Positions 31,895 through 42,254 of a DNA stretch of 64,000 nt are shown here, piece after piece. The notes under the pieces were generated by a model, which was not told the DNA's origin, did not search any database, and saw only the letters and a list, made by a program, of their open reading frames with translations. The stretch is from Undaria pinnatifida (taxonomy: Eukaryota > Sar > Phaeophyceae > Laminariales > Alariaceae): positions 124,001 through 188,000 of the forward strand of contig JABAKD010000035.1 in assembly GCA_012845835.1 (NCBI GenBank), in the 5' to 3' direction. Every line of letters starts with the position of its first letter. Position 1 is the stretch's first letter. A program made the position numbers and the translations under genes.

Positions 31895-32236
31895 CAGTAT
31901 TGACAAGAGAAAGGTACTCGTATGTACGAACAATTCGTACTTTCGTATCGACGTCAGGACCTCACTAACTCGCACTGTTCGCACGAACTTTGGCTACGAA
32001 CTGCGAAGCACCATCTAGCACCCCGAGAAAAAGACGGGCACTCGTCTCGAATTTACGTCCTCAAGTACCTCTGCTTTGTCAAAGCTGCCTGCCGTGTCCG
32101 ACGACACAGAATAAAACAAAACAGAGGTGCTCTGCATCACAGCGTCAACACGGGCCAACAATTAAAGCTGCCGCGCCGACTCTCATCGAAAGCGCACGTT
32201 TTTCGCCGCCGAAACAAAAAAGGCGGATATGCAACC
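31895..32236 (+). repeat. Left arm of an inverted repeat
   Basis: This arm is the reverse complement of 41345-41690 with substitutions and small indels. It continues past the LTR insertion into 41121-41150, which pairs with 41320-41342. The uninterrupted arm was therefore about 375 bp and the loop about 170 bp. Such a structure could belong to a foldback-type transposon or a Helitron-related repeat; no transposase is seen. Confidence 0.8.
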
Positions 32237-32523
32237 TGTTGATTGTATGCTTGGATATGATGCGGATAAGATGACGGTTGAGTATTGTAGGGGTTTCCAG
32301 TGATAAGTTGGCTACATGATAGCGGAATATCGGGATGGTGGAAATACTCCGCCTATTTATCCGCTTTTCTTCCTGGCGAGCGCACTCCACGCTGCGCCTT
32401 GGCTAGGAGCAACGTAATATATATTTGTACGTCTTATACTTGTCTTCATACCGGTGACTCCACTACCCCACTATTGTCAGCTCAACGGGTAAGCCCTCTA
32501 CGCTTCGTAGGGATCAACAAACA
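32237..32523 (+). repeat. 5' LTR of Copia-2
   Basis: 287 bp, TSD copy CAACC directly upstream. TATA-like GTAATATATATTTG lies at about 32413. By eye it differs from the 3' LTR at four positions, so the insertion is recent. Confidence 0.93.
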
Positions 32524-32671
32524 CGATAGTTATCGCGTACGCGGTATTATCCCTGTTCGAAGCAAAAGGTGTTGAGTGACGTGGGCTCTTCTGCGGAAGA
32601 GAGCTAGCTGAAGATATCACAAAAACAGCCCTCCCCGTGAAAGGGAGCGAGCTGGGTGCCTTATTTGAACC

Positions 32672-33559
32672 ATGCCTGAGGGCGAGGTAAAAGTGGGCGT
32701 TGTGGACGTGAAGGCGTTGGCAGCGAGAGCGAGGACCTCTCAGCTGGCCAAGATACGGGAGCTGGAAGAGCTGCTCGCAATACGGGACCAACTCGAGAAA
32801 GAAATCGAGGGTGGTTTCCGTTATGGTTTCCGAACCATCGACCAGATTTCGGCAGGATGGCGCGAGTTCTACAGAATCGAAGGTCGCATTGAGAAAGGCG
32901 AACTCATCATTCGCGAGTACTCGCAACTTCTCCCCGAGCTCTCAAGCCTCTCTCTACGACTGGAGCAAACGCGAGGCATTTCTCAGCCGTCTCAGGTACC
33001 AGAGAGGGAAGCGGGCGTGGCCAGATGTGAGTCACAGCTCGTAATCCCAGTACTTGAGACTGGGAATGAGAGCACTGCTCAGCAGCAGCCGCAGCAGCAG
33101 CAGCAGCTCAAGACGGAGAAAAGTTTTATGGTGGAATTAGAGACGAGGAGGAAAGAGCAGGAGAAGCTCTTGCAGCTGCCATTGAAGCAGCAGCAGCAGC
33201 TGTGAAGCAGCAGCAGCAGCAGCTGCAGCCTCCGGCGGCACCATCCCCTGTTTGGACGTCACAGCTCGTATACCCAATGCTTGAGACTGGGAGCGAGCGC
33301 ATTGCACAGCAGCAGCCGCAGGGGCAGCAGCAGCAGTTTGAGACGGGGGAGAAGGGATGGCTCGTAGACTCGGTTGTGAAACCAAACTACGAGCAGTATC
33401 CTCCGTGCTCCGTGGGAGCGCCGGCTGCTGAGCCCGTTGATACGTGGGCCAGGGTTGGGGTCGGCACGAGGTGTCTGGTTGCGGTGGAGGACGCTGGGTG
33501 TAGGAGGCACGGACACCCAGGTGGAGAACCCTTCCCACCGTTTGCACCAGACTGAGGCA
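32672..33559 (+). pseudogene. Gag-like coiled-coil / polyglutamine ORF of Copia-2
   Basis: The ATG at 32672 starts 149 bp after the LTR. The N-terminal 110 residues are charged and helical with heptad-like leucines (LAKIRELEELLAIRDQLEKE), consistent with a coiled coil. Then come two copies of a module S-Q-L-V-x-P-x-L-E-T-G-x-E followed by polyQ. The frame stops at 33203 within a CAG repeat, and the polyQ frame continues in -1 register (33202-33555); a change in CAG number is the simplest explanation. No zinc knuckle or known gag domain is seen. Its position suggests a gag-equivalent, but this is inference. Confidence 0.45.
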
Positions 33560-34735
33560 ACAACCACCGGTCATGCCATGAAAAGTTGTTGCTGTCCGGG
33601 CTTTGTCTTGATTCTAGAGTAATACAGCAGCGGTAGTTGACTTACGTAGCGATGCTCGAGCGATGACATGTTATTATTTGAGGCTGTGAGACGATCATTT
33701 TCTTTCGAATTCTTTGCGGTGAAGTCTTTGTTTTTCGCGTTAAATCATAGCAAAGGATAGAGTAGCTTGAGCAGAGGGACGGGCAGGATAAATGCTTGTG
33801 CCTGTCCCCCAGCCCCTCTGGCCCCAACGGCCGGCAAATGTGATTGCATGTGGTATGATAGCTCTGCTGATCAACAGGTTACTAGGCATAGGATGCAGGA
33901 TGCCTGACGGGTTTATAATAGATTATGTCAGCAGTAGCTGTTAATAGCGCTTGCTTGCGAAAAAAAGCGTATTTTCTGTCTGTCGTATGTAAAGCAGTTT
34001 AATACTTTGATTCATTTTCAATCAACCATTTTCCCTCACGCACCAAAGAGGGAAGGAATTGAGGAATTCGCCATCTCCGAAACATAGTATTTGAACTTGG
34101 TTGTGTGCCGTGAATTTTCTTAACATCCCTGGTACGATATCGTACGTCATTCGGTTTTACAGATAAACTGGTGACGGCTGGTGGCTGTAGGGGTATGGTC
34201 AGTACCAGTAGTATTATATTTCGGATACGCACGAGAGACGATGACAACATACGTGGTATTTCATGTGTCTTACACAATGCGGGTTACTTCCAGAATCGCT
34301 GATTGTCAACCTCACCAGCGATCTAGCATAGTGCGGTACACGAAATGAAGAAACCGGTAGCGAGGAAATATAGTGTTACTCACGTTTTATGATGCAATAT
34401 GTGGTGGAATACGAGTATGTGGTGGAAATATCAGGATGTGTTTTTCTCGTTAAACTGAAGATTCCACCCTCATCTTGTTCCAGTTATGCCTATTTTACTA
34501 TGAATACAAGGGCTCCGCATGGGCGCCGGCATTCGCCGGCGCCCATGCTTCGGGTAGGGCAGGGCAGCACTTCGACAACTTAAGGTGTAGCTGTCCGATT
34601 TGGCATGCATTGAACTTTAAAGTAATGCCAAGAGTTTAATACGAACATGGGATTATGAAAGTCAGGATTTGACAGAAGAAAAACGTAATAGTATACAACA
34701 AAGAAGGCAAGGATAGGCGAAACACACTATGTTAA
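33560..34735. other. Non-coding interior of Copia-2
   Basis: AT-richer sequence with short frames only and no domain. A perfect 14-bp hairpin at 34517-34548 is the one clear structure. Confidence 0.5.
34517..34548. other. Perfect GC-rich hairpin
   Basis: Arms GCATGGGCGCCGGC and GCCGGCGCCCATGC are exact reverse complements around an ATTC loop, within AT-rich surroundings. It could be a transcription-stalling or recombination structure. A Helitron 3'-end hairpin is not supported, since no CTRR follows within 12 bp. Confidence 0.8.
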
Positions 34736-35587
34736 ATGCGCCGTCAAGTAAAAGTTGGCGTCTATCAAACAAAAATACCGAAAAGAGTATTATTGAGAAC
34801 CTGCGTCGCCTCTAGGCGAAACGAAATAGGCCTTGGCGTTAATGAAGATACTGCACTGCTGTCCCCGTGGCAATGGGTGTTCGAAGTCGACAGGATGCAA
34901 AGCCGGTTTGCATCAAACGTCGACATGGGGCCATGTCAGCCGGCGAGGTTTTGGAAGAAGATTGCTTTGTTTGTTACGTGAAGGCTGTCGCATTGATTGG
35001 TCTGCGTGGTCGCGGGCGAGCAGAAAAACGAAAAAGAGGTGGGCGATCTCTCGTTGCGGCGGCGTTGTCTAAGATAGGTGCGGGGGTGGCTTTGCTCGTA
35101 CGGGAGGTTGGCGTTGCGCTTCTTCTTCTCTGTTTTTTCTCGAGAAGGCGAGATATGTGTGTCTGCTATCTTTGCTTCGTGGGTGCTTTAACGTTGTCGA
35201 AATCGGACGCGTCCCCTCAATACATATTATCCGGAGTGCCTCTACCATAACGACTGCTGATAGTGCCGTGCGTGTTTCCTAGAGACTGATATATTATTTA
35301 CTGGTAGCAATAATCATACACCTTTCATTGCAACAATTTTTTTTCTTCATCCCATTTATTATCCCCGCACCATTCTCGCGCTCCCTCCCAGTAGTAACTC
35401 AGATCCGGGGTCACATAGCGGGCCATCCTCCTCCCTCCCCACTTCGGCACGTGCCTTCATTTTTACCGCGAGGAGAATCGAGCATTTTCTTCCCTCGTCG
35501 ACTCGCGTCGAATTGTACCTAGCAGGCGCTCTCAGCAGTTGATGTCTTTCTTTTTTCTGGCATTTTTGCAAAAAAAGTCAAATTTCA
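34736..35587 (+). other. Interior of Copia-2, overlapping short frames
   Basis: The longest frame (34867-35250, 127 codons) encodes a Cys/Arg-rich then hydrophobic translation with no motif. A chance frame is the best explanation. Nothing else is recognised. Confidence 0.3.
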
Positions 35588-35662
35588 TCGCGGTGGGTGT
35601 CGAACTCAACGACAACCAAATGTTGGTAGTATTCGAGGGTAAAACCACTTGACCACCGGGGC
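35588..35662 (-). tRNA. tRNA-like sequence (pseudogene or retroposon relic)
   Basis: On the minus strand the sequence contains an A-box-like TGGTCAAGTGG and, about 40 bp later, a B-box-like AGTTCGACACC with spacing typical of a tRNA gene. An anticodon-arm-like CTACC-AACATTT-GGTTG would place CAT in the loop, but position 33 is not U and the T stem does not pair. It is probably a decayed tRNA copy or a tRNA-derived SINE head rather than a working gene. Confidence 0.3.
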
Positions 35663-36036
35663 GGCCGGCTGACACTTGATTAAACCAAAACAGGACCTTT
35701 GCATAGAGATTACATTCCCTCCCCCATATTGTATGATACTACGATGGTTGACGCGATGTAGAATAAAGCGCCAAATACACAAATATCAGCCTACGCGGAG
35801 TTTTAGATATCATGAACAACGAACGATCGCGACGGCAGAGCACGGCAAAGCATAGCGCTTCGCTCTGCTGAGCTAGCGCTGCGCTGCGGTGCGCTGCTGA
35901 GCTGAGCCGCAGGGCACTGCACGGCGCTTCGTTGCTGTGAGTTATAGCGCTGCGATGGGGCGCTGGGCGGTGTGGAGCTGATGAGCCAAGCCCAGATCTC
36001 AGCCGATGAAGCTTCGTCAACTACAAAACAAATGGT

Positions 36037-36173
36037 GGTAGTCAAAGAAAAGCAAAAGCTGGACCGTTCCGCAACTAATGCACAGGCGTATGAAAATACG
36101 TGGAAGTGTGGTGAGCTAAAGCTTTATTTTTCCCCATCCGCCGGAGGATAATATATATATATATATATATCGG
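36037..36173 (+). mobile_element. Short retroposon copy with (TA)n tail
   Basis: The 3' 66 bp (about 36084-36150, from GCGTATGAAAATACGT to CATCCGCCGGAGGATA) match the complement of 52247-52317 with one or two differences. An (AT)n tail follows. CAAATGGT flanks both sides (36029-36036, 36174-36181) as a likely 8-bp TSD. The upstream part is not shared with the 52-kb copy. This fits a SINE, or a truncated LINE 3' end, in a family with a conserved tail. Confidence 0.65.
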
Positions 36174-36181
36174 CAAATGGT

Positions 36182-37069
36182 AGGAAGTTCACCTTACTAG
36201 ACGAAAAAAAAGAAAAAATCGCGAAACGGTTCAAAAATCGTGTTGGCAGAAAAACCAAATTTGCAGGAAGCAGCTGAAAGGTCAAGAAACAGGCAATATT
36301 TCAGTTGTTGTTGTTGTTCTCACATTAACTCGCATGATCAAGTCCGTGGTCACAGGACTGGTTCCAGTCACTCTGGAGCAGAGGAATACCCTAGGGAAAA
36401 AACACAAACAACCCAAGGGTGGTACACGCATAAATCACAGCTGACGCAATTCATGCCTCCACCAGAAACATATAAAAGTGAGATCGGGAGTCAGTCTACG
36501 ATGTGCCAGGTCCATACCGGTGCATACGTCTCATTACTCGCGCCCGGGAAAACCGACTATACCGCTTGCCACCCAAGAAAGACTACCACGTATATATCAC
36601 ACGTAGTATCTATCACTACGCATACGCACAACAGACGCAAGTCAATTGGAAATAAGAAACAAAGAACAAAGAAGAGAAAGGAAAGGAAATGGGTGCATGG
36701 GGCCAAGAAAAAGAAAAGAAACATAATTTTAGGGGGGTCTACTGGCGAGGCTGCCACCAGAACGGGATGTCACATGTCACGTGGTCTTTCGACGGTCTAC
36801 AGCAGAAGTACTACGAACGACTTCCGATACGCCCACCGAAGCACGGACTACCGGCCAATTACGCGATCGACAGCTGGCCGTGGTTGTCACGTGTCTCTGT
36901 GTTGGAGGCCCCTGCCCTGCCTCTTGTTGGCCCTTGTTTGGGTAAAGCATGCGGTGTGCTCCATGGTCTCCCGGCAGCAGCACACCAGAACGTCCGCTCG
37001 TACGACGTATCATTCTTACAGGAAATGTAATATTTTTTTCTTCATCAATATGGACATAAACGGTTGTCA
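36182..37069 (+). CDS. Long hypothetical ORF region in Copia-2 interior
   Basis: An open frame of 371 codons (36240-37355) starts here with a TTG/GTG-type first codon in the only open register. It is Thr/Ser/Arg/Lys/Cys-rich without a recognisable domain and runs into the 463-bp tandem duplication, where the homologous second unit does not keep an equivalent frame. Length is notable, but composition and lack of conservation argue for a chance frame. Confidence 0.2.
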
Positions 37070-37991
37070 TATATTGGACAGAGTGATGCGTGTACGACTA
37101 AACTTGCCAACGGCACTCGCACTGCACTTTGAGCTATCTGCTGTAGTTCTGGTTGCTACTAGTTGCTGCATTGTGTGCTTGAAGTTTCGCCCTTCGGCTA
37201 CTGCTGCTACACCTGCTGTTGTGTGTTTGCCAATGTCGTCAGTTGGCGTTCATGCTCGTCGTACATACTGCTGTTCTTACCGAGTAAGTACGGGTTTCCT
37301 CGTACCTCAATCAACCGTACGACGACGAGCTCAAAACAGAAGGGAGGTGACATGAAATGGCTTGGACAATGGCCACATAGAAGCGAGCACAGCGGGATAG
37401 TTCGCTGCGATTCAACCGCACTCGTTCATGCCTACAGCAGAGGCTGGCTGGAGTGTCAGCGGCCGTGCTAAGCCAGGGCCAAAGGCCGAAGAGACGGCTC
37501 TACCTCCTGGGTTTTGTCTCGAAATTCTGTTATATATTGGACAGAGTGATGCGTGTACGACTAAACTTGCCAACGGCACTCGCACTGCACTTTGAGCTAT
37601 CTGCTGTAGTTCTGGTTGCTACTAGTTGCTGCAGTATGAGCTAGAAGTTTCGCCCTTCGGTTACTGCTGCTACACCTGCTGTTGTGTGCTTGCCAATGTC
37701 GTCAGTTGGCGTTCACGCTCGTCGTACATACTGCTGTTCTCACCGAGTACGTACGGGTTTCTTCGTATCTCAACCGTACGACGACGAGCTCAAAACAGAA
37801 GGGAGGTGACATGAAAAAGCATGGACAATGGCCACATAGGAGCGAGCACAGCGGGATAGTTCGCTGCGGATCAACCGCATCCGTTCATGCCTACAGCAGA
37901 GGCTGCCTGAAGTGTCAGCGGCCGTGCTAAAGCCAGGGCCAAAGGCCGAAGAGATGGCTCTACCTGCTTGGTTTTGTCTCGAAATATTTAA
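37070..37991 (+). repeat. 463-bp tandem duplication
   Basis: Unit 1 (37070-37532) and unit 2 (37533-37991) both begin TATATTGGACAGAGTGATGC and end around GGTTTTGTCTCGAAAT, with roughly 95% identity by eye. Neither has TG..CA ends, so this is a segmental tandem duplication and not an LTR pair. Short frames recur in both units. Confidence 0.9.
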
Positions 37992-39346
37992 TTATGTTAC
38001 GTCAAAGTATCATGATTTGGGAGTTATTTTGTCCCGAAACGTCTTGCCGTCGGTAATTTGTGTCACGAAGTTGTTGGATATCGTCGGTAAGTTGTGTCAC
38101 GTTTTAGGTGAATCCACACTAAAAAATTGAATTTCCAGCTGGCAAAAGGAGCAGATACAAAAGCAATAAAAATGTCGGGCAAGAAACCAAACAAACTAGT
38201 AAAAAAGTACAGCAAAGAAACTAACGCTCGAGAGTATGCCACCGCAAAATTCCAAACATTATCACGTACCGTTTGGAAATGATGCCAATTTTGTAAAACA
38301 TTCAGGCGTTGCAGCCATTAGGATTCAACAATTTTTCCAAAATTCCTCCTGGACATGCGGTATTTTTGCAACTTCTCGCTCGTCTCGCTCGGCACCCGTC
38401 CGCGTTCACGTCGATGTGCGGAACGGACACGGCAGGGCGAGGGGCGTTGGAGCCGCCCCCCGAAGGCGGCGCTCGAACCAAGCTATATTCGACCGAGAAT
38501 TCCAGTTCCGCGAATCGCATACTTAGGCCGAGACAAAAAACTCCTGACCAAAGTCCATGACACCGAGGAATGATTTGATATATATTTATGGTATTGTAGT
38601 CTGACATGCTTTGCTTGACAATGATTTATAATAGGATTTTGATTGTGTTGAAGCCTCCTTTGGTTTGATCGCCCCCTCAACTCCCCCCGCTCTTATCGTG
38701 CGCGTGTGTAGAGTGTTATGATAAGAGGTATCCGATGTATGCCGGACGACAAAAATATTGATCAGGGGGAATGGGGTAGATTATAAGGTTCTTATAGTCC
38801 ACAGTTAGGTGCTCAAACATTTTATGTACGTAGTATACGAACATTTTGAGTACAGACGAAGATAGTCAACATTCCTGCGTTTGTTATGGAGTTCGTACCT
38901 GATACCGTATCTTATATACCAGGTACGCGTTTAAATCAAGGTTGCCAAACAGTTTAAAGGGTCGTTATTTCTTCATCGCGGTAGCTTATCAAGTAGCAGC
39001 ATGGACGAAGACTCTTGCAGCACTGTGATACTACGTGTCGCTCTTCCGGGAAGGAACGTGCGGAATTACTTGACCTTAGATATAACAACCTCGTCACGTG
39101 TAGCGAGGCGTTTGCGCTCTGATCTATCGGTACTCTGAAACAGAAATAAACACGCAGTTGAAGTCGTGCTATACCGGCATCAAACAGTTGTCGAGTCAAC
39201 TCTGCAATGTAGTGACATATTGCGAGATTTAATATGTTTTTGCGGGGTTTGCGGTTAATGGTGATACATGCGTTAGTTCGGGTAGGACAAACCCGCTCGA
39301 GGAAGGTCTCAAACAGACTGGCCTTTTTTGCGAGCTGATCGGATGC
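37992..39346. other. Copia-2 interior, no gene recognised
   Basis: About 1.35 kb with short overlapping frames on both strands. The stretch 39240-39346 leads into the RNase H remnant and may be decayed Pol. Nothing else can be supported. Confidence 0.4.
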
Positions 39347-39670
39347 TTGAGAGCTGTTTCCAGGTACACCAAGTCGCCCAGGGAGATACACTGGAAGACG
39401 GTGGTTGGTATTTTAGATTATGTCTTTTTCATGAGTGATTTTGGCATTACTTTTCAGAGAAGCAGTGGACTGGAGCTGGTTGCGTATGCGAATGCAGACT
39501 ACGCCGGCAAGGCCACTGATAGGCGGTCGGTTTCCGGTGGGGCTGTCATGTGCGCAGGGGCATGCGTGTGCTGGTTTTCGAGAGTGCGTGACATTTTCGA
39601 TCACAGAAGCCGAGTACGTAGCACTGGCAGACACCATAAGTTTGAGATTTTCGGGGCTCGGGGACGGTGA
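39347..39670 (+). pseudogene. pol: Copia RNase H fragment in Copia-2
   Basis: The first frame carries ILDYVFFMSD and AYANADYAGKATDRRSVSGG, the Copia RNase H block with its first catalytic Asp. After CVCWFSRVR the reading shifts to a frame (39435-39683) with SITEAEYVALADTI, which supplies the catalytic Glu. The remaining C-terminal part is absent. This is all that is left of the polymerase, 1.15 kb before the 3' LTR, where RNase H belongs in a plus-strand Copia element. Confidence 0.85.
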
Positions 39671-40028
39671 CGATGTTTGGTAAAATACCCGGGGTCATCC
39701 CCGCGTAATCAGTCTATGGTTTTCTCAACTAGCCCCGTAATGAGACCTAGCTGAGCCAAGTCGTTCAGTTTATATTTTTTGGGGATTTGGGGACGGTGAC
39801 GATTTTTGGTAAAATGCCCGGGGTCATCCCCGCGTAATCAGTCTATGGTTTCTCAACTAGCCCCGTAATGAGACCCAGCTGAGCCAAATCGTTCAGTCTA
39901 CATTTTTTGGGACTTGGGGACGGCAACGGTTTTTTCGTAAACTACCGGGGGCCATCCCTGCGTAATCAGTCTATGGTTTTCTCAACTAGCCCCGTAATGA
40001 GACCCAGCTGAGCCAAACCGTTTAGTTT
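39660..40028 (+). repeat. Three tandem units of 127-129 bp
   Basis: Units start at 39660, 39789 and 39916 with GGGGACGGTGACG (GGGGACGGCAACG in the third) and share CGCGTAATCAGTCTATGG, CTCAACTAGCCCCGTAATGA and GACCCAGCTGAGCCAAA. They lie between the RNase H remnant and the 3' LTR, in the element's 3' untranslated region. Confidence 0.92.
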
Positions 40029-40828
40029 TCATCCTGCAAGGAGGGGTCACGCCCACCTGTTACTGCTTGTGCGGGGAAGGATTCGCTTGACCACTTGAGA
40101 GGATTATGGCTCGTTAAGTAGGAAAAAGGTCTCAAACTCGACGAGTTCGATACGTCTGAACCCGAGGGCGACTAACTTTTTCGCGAGCTGATTTGAATTG
40201 TTCCTTGACGGATAATTCTGCATGTATTAGCTGGATTTTAGTGCTTTTAAGAGTGCATGGTAGTTAGGGAGGCAAGTAACTGTTTCTTGACTTTTGAAGT
40301 AATACTGTTTTCACGATTGCGTTGTCTAGTATGGCATTATTTTGCTCTGGGTTTGAGCGTTTGGAATCTGAATGGATTTTTAGTATGTGACCAGCCGGGA
40401 GGCGTTTGCCTCATTCGAAAGTGAGTTTTGAGACTGCTGCCCAATCACACTTGTTGGCACCCCTGTTCTATGGAGCTGACAACCGTTTTGTAGGGAAAGC
40501 TGAATGCTGATTTTAAGGCCGATGTTCGAGTTTTCGGATTTGAGTTTTCGGTCTATGAATTTCGGATTTGAGTTTTTGTATTTAGGACTTAGAATTTTAC
40601 GACTTACCAGGTAGATCTTAGGTTCGTGAAGATTGATGTTGAATACCTTCCTTGAATTGTATCTCTAGATTTATGGAGTGCTTTTTAAGGACTATGGTGT
40701 TGCAATATTTCTTTCTTGTCACGGAGGTACTGGGAGGATATTGATTGACCGTAATTTTCATTGAATCGTTTTACCCTGATGATGTTACAATATAGCATTA
40801 TACCGTATCATTTACGAAGCAGGGAGGC
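40029..40828 (+). other. 3' untranslated region of Copia-2
   Basis: No open frame of note. Short TTCGGATTTGAGTTTT-type repeats occur at about 40530-40590. Ends in the purine tract CAGGGAGGC that abuts the 3' LTR. Confidence 0.6.
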
Positions 40829-41115
40829 TGTTGATTGTATGCTTGGATATGATGCGGATATGATGACGGTTGAGTATTGTAGGGGTTTCCAGTGATAAGT
40901 TGGCTACGTGATAGCGGGATATCGGGATGGTGGAAATACTCCGCCTATTTATCCGCTTTTCTTCCTGGCGAGCGCACTCCACGCTGCGCCTTGGCTAGGA
41001 GCAACGTAATATATATTTGTACGTCTTATACTTGTCTTCATACCGGTGACTCCACTACCCCACTATTGTCAGCTCACCGGGTAAGCCCTCTACGCTTCGT
41101 AGGGATCAACAAACA
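40829..41115 (+). repeat. 3' LTR of Copia-2
   Basis: 287 bp, four differences from the 5' LTR, followed by the TSD copy CAACC (41116-41120). Confidence 0.93.
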
Positions 41116-41319
41116 CAACCCGAACACAACCACCGCACGACGACTACCGCTGCAGATTCATGTCATCTCTGCCGAATAGACGACACTTCAACACATCTGC
41201 TTGAACAACAACACCCAACGCCCGCTACTCTAAAGCATCGCTCCTCGCCGCTAATAAACAAACGCGCGCATGAACCCGAACAGCACCGCACTACGCTGCA
41301 GATTCATCTCACCTTTGCC

Positions 41320-41690
41320 AGCGGTAGTCGTCGTGCGGTGGTGTTCGAGTTGCATGTCCGCCTTTTGGGGGGGGGCGACGAGAGACGTTCGCTTTCAATG
41401 CGAGGCGGCGCGGCAGCTTCAATTGCCGGCCCGCGTTGACGCTGTGATGCAGAGCACCTCTGTTTTGTTGTATTATGTGTCGGCAGACAAGGCAGGCAGC
41501 TTTTACAAGGCAGAGGTACTTGAGGAAGTAAATTCGAGACGAGTACCCGTTTTTTTTTCTCGGGGTGCTAGCTGGTGCTTTGTAGTTCGTAGCCAAGGTT
41601 CGTACGAACAGTGCGAGTTAGTGAGGTCCTGACGCCGATACGGAAGTTCGGACCGTTCGTATACAAGAGTACCTTTCTCTTGTCACGAGT
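41320..41690 (-). repeat. Right arm of the inverted repeat
   Basis: Reverse complement of 41121-41150 plus 31895-32236. It reads ATGCAACTCGAACACCACC at the point corresponding to the Copia-2 insertion, so it preserves an uninterrupted version of the target. A near-direct repeat of the loop flank (GCTGCAGATTCAT at 41150 and 41293) lies between the arms. Confidence 0.8.
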
Positions 41691-42250
41691 GCCCTAATTT
41701 GTTGTTCTCCGTGTTTTACCACCTGCCTTGTGTTTTTGCAGCGGCAACAGCAGTAGTCTATACTACTAACAATTGCCGTTGCTGTTAGTACTGCTTCTAC
41801 GTACGCGGTGGGCACGCGGCTTGACAAATTGGTAGTCGCTCCGCATAACTAACGACACTGGCTGTGACTGCTGTTGCGGCTTTTTAATAGTTCCAGCATA
41901 TAACCAATTTGTGCTTTTTCAGCAGCAGTACACTATTACACTGCACAATTGCCGTTGCGGTTGACACTGATTCTACGTACGCAGTAGGCGCGCAGCTTGA
42001 CAACATGGTAATTGTCCCCACATATCTAGTTATACTGGCGGTGACTGTGTTGCGGCTTCTCCGTTCCAGAATATAACTAATTTGGTTATCGTCGTCGTGT
42101 GCTTCGTCCGTTATCGTATCGAATTTTTGTGGGCAACGTTCGGTTAAGCGCTAAACGCAGGCGTGCGTCTGCCGAGCCCCGCACGGTCTTCCTCGAAACT
42201 CGTCCAACTGCAGCTATCGACACTCCGCTAGGTCAATTCCAATGTAGGGA
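41691..42250. other. Intergenic sequence with a ~230-bp duplication
   Basis: Two related stretches, about 41745-41880 and 41925-42070, share CAATTGCCGTTGC(T/G)GTT, CTACGTACGC(G/A)GT and GTGACTG(C/T)TGTTGCGGC cores, indicating a tandem duplication. No gene. Confidence 0.5.
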
Positions 42251-42254
42251 CAGC

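Larger units (their letters stand above)
32237..41115 (+). mobile_element. Young LTR retroelement with Copia RNase H remnant (Copia-2)
   Basis: Direct repeats of exactly 287 bp (32237-32523, 40829-41115) start TGTTGATTG and end ATCAACAAACA, and perfect 5-bp duplications CAACC flank the element (32232-32236, 41116-41120). The LTRs differ at only 4 positions. CAGGGAGGC directly precedes the right LTR as a polypurine tract, fixing the plus orientation. Inside, a gag-like coiled-coil/polyQ frame follows the 5' LTR and a Copia RNase H fragment precedes the 3' LTR. The 5.7 kb between lacks protease, integrase and RT and contains other repeats, so the element is non-autonomous or a filled deletion derivative. 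Confidence 0.93.

Noticed and set aside
36240-37355. 371-codon open frame as a real gene
   Set aside because: No domain, an odd low-complexity composition, no ATG required for its start, and it runs into a tandem duplication whose second unit does not preserve it.
39660-40028. CRISPR-like array
   Set aside because: Three contiguous 127-129-bp units without unique spacers in a eukaryotic element are a tandem repeat.
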